DNA from: Rhizobium terricola
GTDB taxonomy: Bacteria > Pseudomonadota > Alphaproteobacteria > Rhizobiales > Rhizobiaceae
Reading direction: 5' to 3'
NCBI RefSeq assembly: GCF_012927355.1
Contig: NZ_JABBGK010000004.1
Span: 1-64,000 of the forward strand
Length of the DNA stretch: 64,000 nt
Of this stretch, positions 56,028 through 64,000 are shown in pieces; position 1 is the stretch's first letter; each line of letters starts with the position of its first letter. A program made the position numbers and the translations under genes. Below the pieces are notes generated by a model that saw nothing but the letters and a program-made list of their open reading frames with translations, searched no databases and was not told the DNA's origin.

Positions 56028-58106
56028 ATGGATGCCAGAACGAGAACGATCGACGTGAAAGCCGGTGACTGGCGATCGCTTGGTGCACATCATGACGGCG
56101 AGGGAACCAACTTCGCTCTCTTTTCCGCCCATGCAGAACGCGTGGAACTCTGCCTCTTTGACGAGAGTGGTAGATCCGAAGTGGCACGGGTAGAACTCCC
56201 CGAATTCACCAACGAGGTGTGGCACGGCTATTTGCCCGACGTGAAGCCTGGCACCCTGTACGGCTATCGCGTCCATGGTCCCTATGACCCGGCCAACGGT
56301 CATCGCTTTAATCCCAACAAGTTGCTGCTTGATCCCTATGCGCGCGAGATTGTCGGAGACATCCCGTGGTCCAATGCGCATTTCGGCTACGACATCGACA
56401 GCGTCGAGAAGGATCTTTCATTCAGCACGCTCGACAGCGCGGCAGCGATGCCGAAGTGCCGCGTCATTGATCCCAGGGAAAGCCGGGAATACGACGGCAA
56501 TCCGTCCGTCGCCTGGGCCGATGCAATCGTCTACGAAACGCATGTGAAGGGGTTCACGCAGCTCAACCCGGCAGTCCCGGAGAACCTGCGCGGTACCTTC
56601 GAGGGACTTGGCCACAAGGCTGCCGTCGACTACATCAAGCAGCTCGGCATCACGTCGGTCGAGCTCTTGCCGGTCCATGCCTTTCCCGATGACAGCCACC
56701 TGCTCGACAAGGGCCTGCGCAACTACTGGGGCTATAACACGATCGGTTTCTTTGCGCCCGCCAGCCGCTATTACGGCCCCAAGGGCCTCAGAGGTTTTCG
56801 CGACATGGTTCGCGCCTTTCACGATGCCGGCATCGAGGTGATCCTTGACGTCGTTTACAACCACACCGCCGAAGGCAACGAACTCGGCCCGACCCTTTCC
56901 TTCAAGGGTATCGACAATTTCTCCTACTACCGGACGTTGCCGGACAATCATCGCTACTACATCAACGATACGGGCACCGGAAATACGGTCAACACATCAC
57001 ATCCCCGCGTCCTGCAGATGGTGATGGATTCTCTCCGTTACTGGGCGCAGGAAATGCACGTTGACGGTTTTCGTTTCGACCTTGGCACCATCCTGGGCCG
57101 AGAACCGGAGGGCTTCGACCAGCGGGGCGGTTTCTTTGATGCCGTGACCCAGGATCCCGTGCTGTCGCGGGTCAAGCTGATCGGCGAGCCCTGGGACATC
57201 GGTCCGGGAGGTTACCAGGTGGGTGGTTTCCCACCCGGCTGGGCGGAATGGAACGACAAGTATCGCGACTCGACGCGCGAGTATTGGCTGAACGGCGACA
57301 ATTGCGCTCCCGACTTCGCGGCCCGTCTTCTCGGATCCGGCGACATCTACGACCAGCGCGGACGCCGTCCCTGGGCGAGCGTCAACTTCGTTACCGCCCA
57401 TGACGGGTTCACCCTGAACGACCTAGTATCCTATGACCAGAAGCACAACGAGGCCAATGGCGAGGACAACAATGACGGCCACAACGGCAATCGAAGCCAC
57501 AACTACGGCACCGAAGGCCCGACCGATGACGAGGGCATAAATGCGCTGCGCGAGCGGCAGAAGCGCAACTTCCTCGCGACGCTCTTCTTCTCCCATGGAA
57601 CGCCGATGCTGCTCGCGGGCGACGAATTCGGTCGATCACAGATGGGCAACAACAACGGCTATTGCCAGGACAGCGAGATCAGCTGGCTCCACTGGGAGAA
57701 CCTGCCAGCCGGTTGCGACGCCTTGCGCGAATTCACCAAAAGGCTGATCGAACTCCGCAAGCAGCAACCTTTGCTGCGCCGCGCCAACTGGCGCGACGGC
57801 ATGGTCATCGACTGGTATAACGTCGACGGCGGAGCGCAGTTGCCCGAGCATTGGCTCGATGGCAACCCGCTGGCATTGAAGCTGCTGCGCGACGATCTGG
57901 AGGGCCGTGACGGCATCTGGCCCGAACTGTTGTTGCTGTTCAACCCGGTCGACGCGGACATCGGCTTCAATCTTCCGAAGACCGGCGGCAGCGATTGGCG
58001 GCTGGAGCTGATGACGAGCGACCCGACGCGAAACGGAGACATTGCGACCGAAGGGAACAAATATGTTCTCACGGCCCGCTCCCTCGCCCTGTTCCGCCGC
58101 ACCTAG
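56028..58106 (+). CDS. glgX: glycogen debranching enzyme (isoamylase type)
   Basis: A 692-residue GH13 enzyme that cuts alpha-1,6 branches of phosphorylase-limit glycogen. N-terminal CBM48 (about 10-105, GAHHDGEGTNFALFSAHAER), then the barrel with VVYNHTAEGNE, nucleophile Asp351 (FRFDLGTI), acid/base Glu387 (LIGEPWD) and His458-Asp459 (TAHDGFTLND). The extended EDNNDGHNGNRSHNYG string is typical of GlgX/TreX. ATG follows AAGGACCCTTCC. The rest of the glg operon is not in the window, so it is a separated copy. It ends convergently with the PAS protein. Confidence 0.94.
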   Translation: MDARTRTIDVKAGDWRSLGAHHDGEGTNFALFSAHAERVELCLFDESGRSEVARVELPEFTNEVWHGYLPDVKPGTLYGYRVHGPYDPANGHRFNPNKLLLDPYAREIVGDIPWSNAHFGYDIDSVEKDLSFSTLDSAAAMPKCRVIDPRESREYDGNPSVAWADAIVYETHVKGFTQLNPAVPENLRGTFEGLGHKAAVDYIKQLGITSVELLPVHAFPDDSHLLDKGLRNYWGYNTIGFFAPASRYYGPKGLRGFRDMVRAFHDAGIEVILDVVYNHTAEGNELGPTLSFKGIDNFSYYRTLPDNHRYYINDTGTGNTVNTSHPRVLQMVMDSLRYWAQEMHVDGFRFDLGTILGREPEGFDQRGGFFDAVTQDPVLSRVKLIGEPWDIGPGGYQVGGFPPGWAEWNDKYRDSTREYWLNGDNCAPDFAARLLGSGDIYDQRGRRPWASVNFVTAHDGFTLNDLVSYDQKHNEANGEDNNDGHNGNRSHNYGTEGPTDDEGINALRERQKRNFLATLFFSHGTPMLLAGDEFGRSQMGNNNGYCQDSEISWLHWENLPAGCDALREFTKRLIELRKQQPLLRRANWRDGMVIDWYNVDGGAQLPEHWLDGNPLALKLLRDDLEGRDGIWPELLLLFNPVDADIGFNLPKTGGSDWRLELMTSDPTRNGDIATEGNKYVLTARSLALFRRT

Positions 58107-58127
58107 ATCACGGCAGGACGCCGAAGG

Positions 58128-59132
58128 TCAGGATACTGCGACGGCAATAACCTCGAAGTCGTAGAGTACGCCCGCGAGTACAAGCCTGCGCGCCGAGATT
58201 AACACCGGGATCACGTCTCCGTTTGCATTGCGGATTTCCGCGCGTTCGCCGGAATATTCCCCCCTCTTATCGAGTTTCTCGAGGCGGCGCGCGCGCGCAT
58301 CGTTGCCGATGACGAGCCCGGAGGACACCATTTCATGACCCCGGATCTCGTCCCAGGATTTTCCGACGAGATCGAGGTAGGCCTTATTGACGCGAACGTA
58401 GCGTGAGCTGTTCCGGCCGATCGTCGAAATCGAGAAGGCGACGGGCGAAAGGTCGAAAAGCGCCTGGATGAGGGAGTCCGACACGCCTTCCGTAACAGCG
58501 GGGTTGCCGACCAGCGCGTCCAGTTCATCGAGTTCGCTGCTTGGCGGCATCTCGTAATCGATCGGCAGTGAAGCCTCATCACGCAGCACGGCGACCATGC
58601 GCCAAAGGTCCACCTCGAGGAACAGGGCCTTGTGCTCATCGGCAATATTTCCAAGCCTGAGCGGAACCGCACGCGCGGCGGCCTCCAGCCGGGCGGTTTC
58701 CCCAGACGAACTGGCCGAAGCCGCCAATCCGCGCAATGCCTGGGTCGCCATCTTGTGCACGATGGAATAGGCTTCCTCCAGCATTGCGCGCCGCGCCTGC
58801 TCGAGCATGACATCGATCAGCGTGGCGTCCTCGGCCGTGGGCAACCGGTCAAGAATACGCCAGACACGGGCTTCCTCCGGACTTTCCCATGTCTTCGGCG
58901 TGCCCCGCGGGGCAAATCGGATCAGCGCCAGCAGGGTGTCCGTCCGAAGCCGGTCGGTATCGAAGGGGACATTGCGGCCCTGTTCGTTCGACGTTGCCGT
59001 CAGTCGTGCCGGTCCACCATTATCGTCAAAGAACAACGAAATCTCTTCGACATCCGCCGGGAGCTCCAGCCACGGATGCTCGCTCCTGAAAGCGGCGAGG
59101 ACGTCCTTGTCCATAACGGCAACCGTATACAT
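58128..59132 (-). CDS. PAS-domain protein without recognisable output domain
   Basis: A 334-residue cytoplasmic protein. Residues about 1-210 are a helical region with no family that I recognise, containing EEARVWRILDRLPTAEDATL. Residues about 215-330 are a PAS fold: LIQALFDLSPVAFSISTIGR, YVRVNKAYLDLVGKSWDEIRG and ISARRLVLAGVLYDFEVIAV. No kinase, GGDEF, EAL or helix-turn-helix follows, so signalling must go through another protein. It lies next to a globin-coupled chemoreceptor on the same strand, 386 bases apart. ATG follows GAGGAGAG. Confidence 0.72.
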   Translation of the reverse strand: MYTVAVMDKDVLAAFRSEHPWLELPADVEEISLFFDDNGGPARLTATSNEQGRNVPFDTDRLRTDTLLALIRFAPRGTPKTWESPEEARVWRILDRLPTAEDATLIDVMLEQARRAMLEEAYSIVHKMATQALRGLAASASSSGETARLEAAARAVPLRLGNIADEHKALFLEVDLWRMVAVLRDEASLPIDYEMPPSSELDELDALVGNPAVTEGVSDSLIQALFDLSPVAFSISTIGRNSSRYVRVNKAYLDLVGKSWDEIRGHEMVSSGLVIGNDARARRLEKLDKRGEYSGERAEIRNANGDVIPVLISARRLVLAGVLYDFEVIAVAVS

Positions 59133-59518
59133 CTTCTCTCCTCGTTACGGTTTCGATGGGGCGCCAACTGAAGCCGTTTGGGTCCAAGTCACTCTACGAT
59201 AGACCACCTCGTCCGGATCAACCCTGACGGGCAGAGCATTTCATTCATGTTCCGCGACGACAAAGCACGACACGGGGGAAATCCGCGATACGCCGTGAGG
59301 CAGGATTCGATCAGATCGGCAGTCTCGAATTCTCTGCTAAGACGAAAAGCTCCGAAGAACGGTCCAATTCCCTTAGCGTTTTAGCGTCCGAAAAAATATA
59401 TCGATTCTTGTAGGTATCTTGTCAGAATCGGAAATTTATCGGTCAAAATGCTCGCATTTGTTGCGCCGGCTGTTGACGGCTCGGCATTCCCCCTTGGGCG
59501 ACAGCTATCGATTTGCGT
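59133..59518. other. gene-free stretch between PAS protein and chemoreceptor
   Basis: I see no supportable gene here. It includes an inverted repeat CGATTCT/AGAATCG around 59402-59430, and presumably the promoter of the PAS-protein gene and the transcription end of the chemoreceptor gene. No clear T-tailed hairpin is visible. Confidence 0.45.
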
Positions 59519-61063
59519 TCAACCTGCACGTCTCCAGCCGGACCGAGACTGGGCAGTTGACGCCTTCCGCGGAAGGATGAACCGCCCGATCAGCTCCCGC
59601 AGCTTGGAGGCCTCCGTTGCCAGATTGCTCAATGCGACATTCGACTGTTCCACCATCGCCACATTCTGTTGGGTGGCCTGATCCATCGCGCCAAGTGCGG
59701 CGCTAACCTCCGCAAGGCCGGAGGATTGGACGCGCGCTGACGACCAGATGGCATCCACGTGGGTATCGATCTGCTCAATGTAGCCGATGATCCCGCTCAA
59801 TGCTTCCCCCGTGCTCTTGACCAGCCGCGCGCCCTCGCCGACTTCGGACGTCGCGTTCTCGATCAATGCCTTGATCTCGCGGGCAGCATTGGCGGAGCGC
59901 TGGGCAAGCTCGCGCACTTCCTGCGCGACGACGGCAAAGCCTTTCCCCGCATCGCCGGCTCTGGCGGCTTCCACTCCGGCATTGAGTGCAAGCAGATTGG
60001 TCTGGAAGGCGATATTGTCGATCACCCCGATGATGTCGACGATCTTCGAGGAGTGTTCCTCAATTCTCTCCATCGCCTGCGCGGTCGCCGTGACGACTGC
60101 AGTCGACTGCCCGGCAAAACGGTTTGCCTCGACACTGACACGACGAACCTCTTCCGTGCGCAACGTGGACGCCGAAACGTTGGCAGTAATCTCGCCGAGC
60201 GCGGTCACCGTCTCATCCAGCGCGGCAGCCTGTTTTTCCGTGCGCTGCGACAGGTCGCGCGCCGCGTCGGAAATCTCGTTGGCGCCCCCGTCCATTGTCT
60301 CGACGGAATCGGCAATCACCGACAGTGCCTCGGCCAGGAAATCGGCAGAACGATTGAAATCGTCGCGCAGGGGTGCATAGGCGACTGGTATATCCTCGAC
60401 GATGTGGTGGGTCAGATCCTTTTGGGCAATCGCACCGATCGCTTCGCCGAAGATGCGCCGAACGAAGCCACGCTCAGCTTCTATCGCTTCGGCTTCCGCC
60501 TTCTTCTTCGCCGCCTCCGCCTCTTCGATGTAGACGGAGATCGCAAGATCCATGTCGAGGATGACGGCCTTGACCAGGGCCGAGATGGTCTTTGCCGTCT
60601 CGGCGTTGCTGGACTTACGCTGGCCGAAGATCCCACCGGTCGTTGAAACCTTCTCCAGGACAGCCTCGACCAGACGCTCGAGGATCAGCGCGTAGCCGCC
60701 AATGTACCAGCGCGGCTCAAGACCGATGCGCGCGTGCACGCTGCCGATCGCCTTGACCTTCTCGAAGTAGTCGTCGGAAAAATCTCCCTTGGCGATATTC
60801 TTCCAGTGCCGGATCTGCGCATTCTTTGCGCGCTCGACGTGCTCGCCGGTCGGAAAGAAGCGCTGCACCTCCGGCGCCTCGGACAGCAGCCCGTAGAACT
60901 CGCCGAGAACGTCGGGGAGCTTCGCATTGAGCAGCGGCCCCACCTGCCGGATTCGCTCCATCGCGCTCTTGTCGAGCTGCATGAATTCCAGACGTCGCGC
61001 AAGATCCGCGTAGCTTATGCCCGCCGGCCCCTGTTGATGACTTCCCGATACCACACCCCTCAT
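59519..61063 (-). CDS. globin-coupled methyl-accepting chemotaxis protein (HemAT-like aerotaxis sensor)
   Basis: A 514-residue soluble chemoreceptor with no transmembrane segments. Residues about 15-175 form a sensor globin; the proximal heme ligand is His110 in [17 protein letters not shown], the signature of globin-coupled sensors. A helical linker ([17 protein letters not shown]) leads into a HAMP-like region and the MCP signalling hairpin with [18 protein letters not shown] and [16 protein letters not shown]. It should bind O2 and signal through CheA/CheW. ATG 61063 follows GGGGGTGTG; an open frame begins at 61105. No CheR-binding C-terminal pentapeptide is recognisable. Confidence 0.92.
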   Translation of the reverse strand: MRGVVSGSHQQGPAGISYADLARRLEFMQLDKSAMERIRQVGPLLNAKLPDVLGEFYGLLSEAPEVQRFFPTGEHVERAKNAQIRHWKNIAKGDFSDDYFEKVKAIGSVHARIGLEPRWYIGGYALILERLVEAVLEKVSTTGGIFGQRKSSNAETAKTISALVKAVILDMDLAISVYIEEAEAAKKKAEAEAIEAERGFVRRIFGEAIGAIAQKDLTHHIVEDIPVAYAPLRDDFNRSADFLAEALSVIADSVETMDGGANEISDAARDLSQRTEKQAAALDETVTALGEITANVSASTLRTEEVRRVSVEANRFAGQSTAVVTATAQAMERIEEHSSKIVDIIGVIDNIAFQTNLLALNAGVEAARAGDAGKGFAVVAQEVRELAQRSANAAREIKALIENATSEVGEGARLVKSTGEALSGIIGYIEQIDTHVDAIWSSARVQSSGLAEVSAALGAMDQATQQNVAMVEQSNVALSNLATEASKLRELIGRFILPRKASTAQSRSGWRRAG

Positions 61064-61246
61064 CACACCCCCAAAAACTTGCGATCTGTCAAAATGAACA
61101 AACAATTAAGTCGGCAGGGCAAGATTTAGTATGTCAATAGTTTATGATGTTTTAAATTAGGGGGACTTTTGGTCACTTGACCGAAACTTATTTTTGCAAG
61201 CCGCCGGACCCTCGGTGCTTGGCCACGCACCTGCAGCCAGATGCGG

Positions 61247-61272
61247 AAAAGCCCGCCGGAAAGGCGGGCTTT
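61247..61272 (-). terminator. intrinsic terminator of gcdH
   Basis: On the minus strand: stem GCCCGCC/GGCGGGC with a five-base loop followed by TTTTCC, about 40 bases beyond the gcdH stop. Confidence 0.88.
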
Positions 61273-61312
61273 GAATATCTGCAAACAGTGAGGATGAGGC
61301 CGGAAATTAGCC

Positions 61313-62500
61313 TCAGAAGAAAGCCTGGATGCCGGTCTGGGCGCGGCCGAGGATCAGCGCGTGAACATCATGCGTGCCCTCGTAGGTGTTGACCGTCTCC
61401 AGGTTCTGCGCGTGACGCATGACGTGGTATTCGATCTGGATGCCGTTGCCGCCGTGCATGTCGCGGGCCTGCCGTGCGATGTCGAGCGCCTTGCCGCAAT
61501 TGTTGCGCTTGACGATGGAAATCATTTCCGGGGCGAACTGATGTTCATCCATCAGGCGGCCGACGCGCAGCGAGGCGAACAGGCCGAGCGTGATCTCGGT
61601 TTGCATGTCGGCGAGCTTCTTCTGGTAGAGCTGCGTGCCGGCGAGCGGCTTGCCGAACTGCTTGCGGTCGAGACCGTACTGGCGCGCGCGGTGCCAGCAA
61701 TCCTCTGCGGCCCCAAGAACGCCCCAGGAAATGCCGTAGCGGGCACGGTTGAGGCAGCCGAAGGGACCCTTGAGGCCCGAAACACCCGGCAGCAATGCAT
61801 CCTCGCCGACTTCGACGCCGTCGAGCACGATCTCGCCGGTGACCGAAGCGCGCAGCGACAGCTTCCCGCCGATCTTGGGCGCGGAAAGCCCCTTCATGCC
61901 TTTCTCGAGCACGAAGCCGCGGATCTCGCCACCATGGGCTTCCGACTTCGCCCAGACGACGAAGACGTCGGCGATCGGTGCGTTCGAGATCCACATCTTC
62001 GAGCCGCGCAGGCGGTATCCACCTTCGATTTTCTCGGCGCGGGTCTTCATGCCGCCCGGATCGGAGCCGGCATCGGGTTCGGTGAGGCCGAAGCAGCCGA
62101 TCAGCTCGCCCGAGACGAGCCCCGGCAGATATTTGTCCTTCTGCTCTTCCGAGCCATAGGCATAGATCGGATAGATGACCAGCGAGGACTGCACGCTCAT
62201 CATCGAGCGGTAACCGGAATCGACGCGCTCGACTTCACGCGCCACGAGACCGTAGGAGACATAGCCCGCACCGGCCGCGCCGTATTTTTCCGGCAGCGTT
62301 ACGCCGAGCAGACCGGCCTGCCCCATCAGGCGGAAAAGTTCCGGCGCGACGGTTTCGCCAAGATAGGCTTCGTTGACGCGGGGCTGGAGTTCGCTCTGGG
62401 CAAAGGCCTCGGCAGACGCCTGGATCATGCGCTCGTCTTCGGTGAGCGCCTCCGACATCAGGAATGGATCACTCCAGGAAAAGGGCCGCATTTCGCTCAT
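61313..62500 (-). CDS. gcdH: glutaryl-CoA dehydrogenase
   Basis: A 395-residue acyl-CoA dehydrogenase. It oxidises and decarboxylates glutaryl-CoA to crotonyl-CoA, the shared late step of lysine, hydroxylysine and tryptophan degradation. The catalytic base is Glu374 in [20 protein letters not shown], a match to GcdH; FAD-binding [16 protein letters not shown] and [16 protein letters not shown] are also typical. ATG 62500 follows AGAGGA; upstream Mets in the open frame have no family resemblance. It is divergent from a LysR gene and ends at its own terminator. Together with amaA/amaB it shows that the organism can take lysine to crotonyl-CoA, though middle steps (aminoadipate to glutarate) are not in the window. 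Confidence 0.95.
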   Translation of the reverse strand: MSEMRPFSWSDPFLMSEALTEDERMIQASAEAFAQSELQPRVNEAYLGETVAPELFRLMGQAGLLGVTLPEKYGAAGAGYVSYGLVAREVERVDSGYRSMMSVQSSLVIYPIYAYGSEEQKDKYLPGLVSGELIGCFGLTEPDAGSDPGGMKTRAEKIEGGYRLRGSKMWISNAPIADVFVVWAKSEAHGGEIRGFVLEKGMKGLSAPKIGGKLSLRASVTGEIVLDGVEVGEDALLPGVSGLKGPFGCLNRARYGISWGVLGAAEDCWHRARQYGLDRKQFGKPLAGTQLYQKKLADMQTEITLGLFASLRVGRLMDEHQFAPEMISIVKRNNCGKALDIARQARDMHGGNGIQIEYHVMRHAQNLETVNTYEGTHDVHALILGRAQTGIQAFF

Positions 62501-62599
62501 GGGTCTGATATCCTCTGTAAACTGATGCATAAATTGACGAAATGGGAACGGAACGCAACACATGTTTACTCATGCGGCTATCAGGTCTATTCATAGCAG

Positions 62600-63523
62600 A
62601 TGCTGACCCATCAACGCCGTTTCCTACCGTCGACAAGCGCGCTCGCCGCCTTTGATTCCGTTGCCAAGCTCGGCAGCTTTTCCGCCGCCGCCAACGAACT
62701 CAACCTCACCCAGGGTGCGATCAGCCGCCAGATATCCCTTCTGGAAGATCAACTTGGCGTCAAGCTGTTCGAGCGCAACAATCGTGGTGTCGAACTGACA
62801 TCCATCGGTCGTGACTATGCCAAGGGCATCGGCGACGCACTCGCAACGATCCGGACCCTGTCGCTGGAGGCCATGGCAAAGGCGGAAGACACCCATCTGC
62901 GCCTAGCTATCCTGCCGACCTTCGGCACCCGCTGGCTGATGCCGCGGATCCCGGATTTTCTCCAGAAGAACCCTTCCGTCATCATCGATTTCGCAACCCG
63001 CATCGGCCAGTTCGATTTCGAAAGCTCCGGCCTTGACGCTGCAATCCACATCGGCGAACCGAACTGGCCTGGCACGGACTGCCAGTTCCTGATGCAGGAA
63101 ATGGTCGTGCCGGTCTGCAGTCCCGCCTTCCTGCGCGATCATCCTGTTTCTCGCCCCGAAGACATGCTGTCCATGCCGCTCTTCGACATGGCCTCGCGGC
63201 CCCGCGCCTGGGAACACTGGTTCGCAAGTCTCGGCATACCCAACGGGCGCGGCGGCGGCATGCGCTTCGAACAGTTTTCCAACGTGGTCCAGGCCTGCCT
63301 TGCCGGCCTCGGCATCGCTCTTGTCCCGACATTCCTGATTGAACCGGAGCTTTCCGGCGGGCAACTCGTGCGCGCCTTCGATCACGAGGTGAAGAGCGCC
63401 AGCGCCTACTACCTGGTGCGCCCACTGTCAAAGATGGCCTACCAGCCGGCCACCGCGTTTTCGACCTGGTTGCTCGGGCAGGTGCGCGACTTCAACGCAC
63501 AGCGCGAGCCGACTTCCGGCTAA
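62600..63523 (+). CDS. LysR-family regulator of gcdH (GcvA type)
   Basis: A 307-residue LysR-type regulator: helix-turn-helix at residues 8-66 (LPSTSALAAFDSVAKLGS, AANELNLTQGAISRQI), effector domain with ILPTFGTRWLMPRI and DAAIHIGEPNWPGTD. It is divergent from gcdH with 99 bases between starts, the arrangement of GcdR-type activators responsive to glutarate or glutaryl-CoA. The similarity to the LysR gene at 36020-36922 is strong enough to call them paralogs. The ribosome binding site is weak. Confidence 0.88.
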   Translation: MLTHQRRFLPSTSALAAFDSVAKLGSFSAAANELNLTQGAISRQISLLEDQLGVKLFERNNRGVELTSIGRDYAKGIGDALATIRTLSLEAMAKAEDTHLRLAILPTFGTRWLMPRIPDFLQKNPSVIIDFATRIGQFDFESSGLDAAIHIGEPNWPGTDCQFLMQEMVVPVCSPAFLRDHPVSRPEDMLSMPLFDMASRPRAWEHWFASLGIPNGRGGGMRFEQFSNVVQACLAGLGIALVPTFLIEPELSGGQLVRAFDHEVKSASAYYLVRPLSKMAYQPATAFSTWLLGQVRDFNAQREPTSG

Positions 63524-63572
63524 CAAGCCAGATCCCGCAATGATTGCCTCCGCGGCGAGAGGGCCACTTGTC

Positions 63573-63591
63573 AAAGTCATCCGATGACTTT
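63573..63591. promoter_or_regulatory. candidate GntR-family operator
   Basis: Perfect inverted repeat AAAGTCAT-CCG-ATGACTTT, ending 11 bases before the start codon of the GntR gene, overlapping the expected promoter or translation start region. FCD-type GntR regulators bind such short palindromes, so autoregulation is likely. Confidence 0.6.
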
Positions 63592-63602
63592 ATCTTCAGA
63601 TC

Positions 63603-64000
63603 ATGAAGCCAATTCAGAAGACCAGTCTCGCAGACACGACGACAGATGCGATCCGCGAGGAAATCACCGCCGGACGCTTTGCCGTCGGCGCCCGCCTTCC
63701 CAATGAAGCGTCGCTGTCGGCGACGCTCGGCGTAAGCCGCGGCACCGTGCGCGAAGCGGTGCGGGTCCTGGCATCCCGGGGACTGCTGGAGGTTCGGCAG
63801 GGCTCCGGAACCTATGTTCGCTCGGCGACCGACAGCCTGAGCACACTCGACGGCACCCGCCGTGCCAGTCTCCGGGATCGCTTCGAGGCACGCTGCGCCC
63901 TCGACGTGGAAGCCGCCCGCCTGGCGGCCCAGCGCGCCACGCCGGCGACCATTGCCAGGCTGAGAGCGCTCCTCGCCCAGCGCGGGAGCTCCGATGTCGG
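63603..64000 (+). CDS. GntR-family transcriptional regulator (FadR/FCD type), truncated by window end
   Basis: The first 132 codons are present. A winged helix-turn-helix covers residues 8-75: SLADTTTDAIREEITAGRF, RLPNEASLSATLGVSRGTVR and REAVRVLASRGLLEVRQGSG. The start of a helical FCD ligand-binding domain follows (LRDRFEARCALDVEAARLAA). The target genes lie beyond the window. A perfect 8-bp inverted repeat sits just upstream and probably serves as its own operator. Confidence 0.88.
   Translation, partial: MKPIQKTSLADTTTDAIREEITAGRFAVGARLPNEASLSATLGVSRGTVREAVRVLASRGLLEVRQGSGTYVRSATDSLSTLDGTRRASLRDRFEARCALDVEAARLAAQRATPATIARLRALLAQRGSSDV

Overview
The window is 64 kb of GC-rich, densely packed chromosome from an alphaproteobacterium, most likely a member of the Rhizobiaceae (Rhizobium/Agrobacterium/Ensifer/Shinella relatives). 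The assignment rests on gene content: an amino acid:[carrier protein] ligase locus known from Rhizobiales, an AmaA/AmaB lysine pathway with GcvA-type LysR regulators, a DUF3008 stress-type small protein, a globin-coupled chemoreceptor, and a B12 riboswitch in front of a solitary CbiM-like permease. Genus cannot be fixed from this sequence. I see no rRNA, tRNA, insertion sequence, prophage or CRISPR array.

Layout. 0.5-11.3 kb: a KGSADH-type aldehyde dehydrogenase, a small membrane protein, cobalamin riboswitch plus cbiM-like gene, purC, then a TetR regulator followed by a complete RND efflux system (adaptor, pump, outer-membrane channel). 11.4-15.1 kb: a MerR/XRE/cupin regulator divergent from gabT-gabD (GABA shunt). 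15.3-18.1 kb: elongation factor P with its modification enzymes EpmA and EpmB. 18.3-24.1 kb: carrier protein, acyl-CoA-dehydrogenase-like flavoprotein, amino acid:[carrier protein] ligase, DUF1839 protein and a GH2 glycosidase, which look like one operon. Facing it, 24.1-31.1 kb holds a tandem alpha/beta hydrolase, a Wzx-like flippase, two glycosyltransferases and a secreted GH5 glucanase. 31.5-41.7 kb: purU, a kinase/aminotransferase-fold lyase fusion, a DUF3307 protein, LysR, amaA, amaB and a two-domain kinase. 41.8-47 kb: tonB-exbD-exbB and ppsA. 47.2-53.2 kb: a glucose/mannose-type sugar ABC importer, pfkB and a frameshifted phosphoribosyltransferase. 53.4-59.1 kb: riboflavin synthase, a single-domain response regulator, small proteins, mgtC, glgX and a PAS protein. 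59.5-64 kb: a heme-globin chemoreceptor, gcdH with a divergent LysR gene, and a truncated GntR gene.

Two groups deserve most attention. First, 18.3-24.1 kb encodes everything needed to activate a small amino acid, park it on a dedicated carrier protein, possibly oxidise it there, and hand it to an unknown acceptor; DUF1839 has a Cys/His arrangement that reminds me of BtrH-type acyltransferases. The facing glycan export genes make a glycoconjugate product a plausible, unproven, idea. Second, the 32.5-40.0 kb group joins a hydroxylysine-kinase/phospholyase-like fusion to AmaA and AmaB, so pipecolate and 5-hydroxylysine could both enter at aminoadipate semialdehyde; gcdH at 61-62.5 kb supplies the late lysine step.
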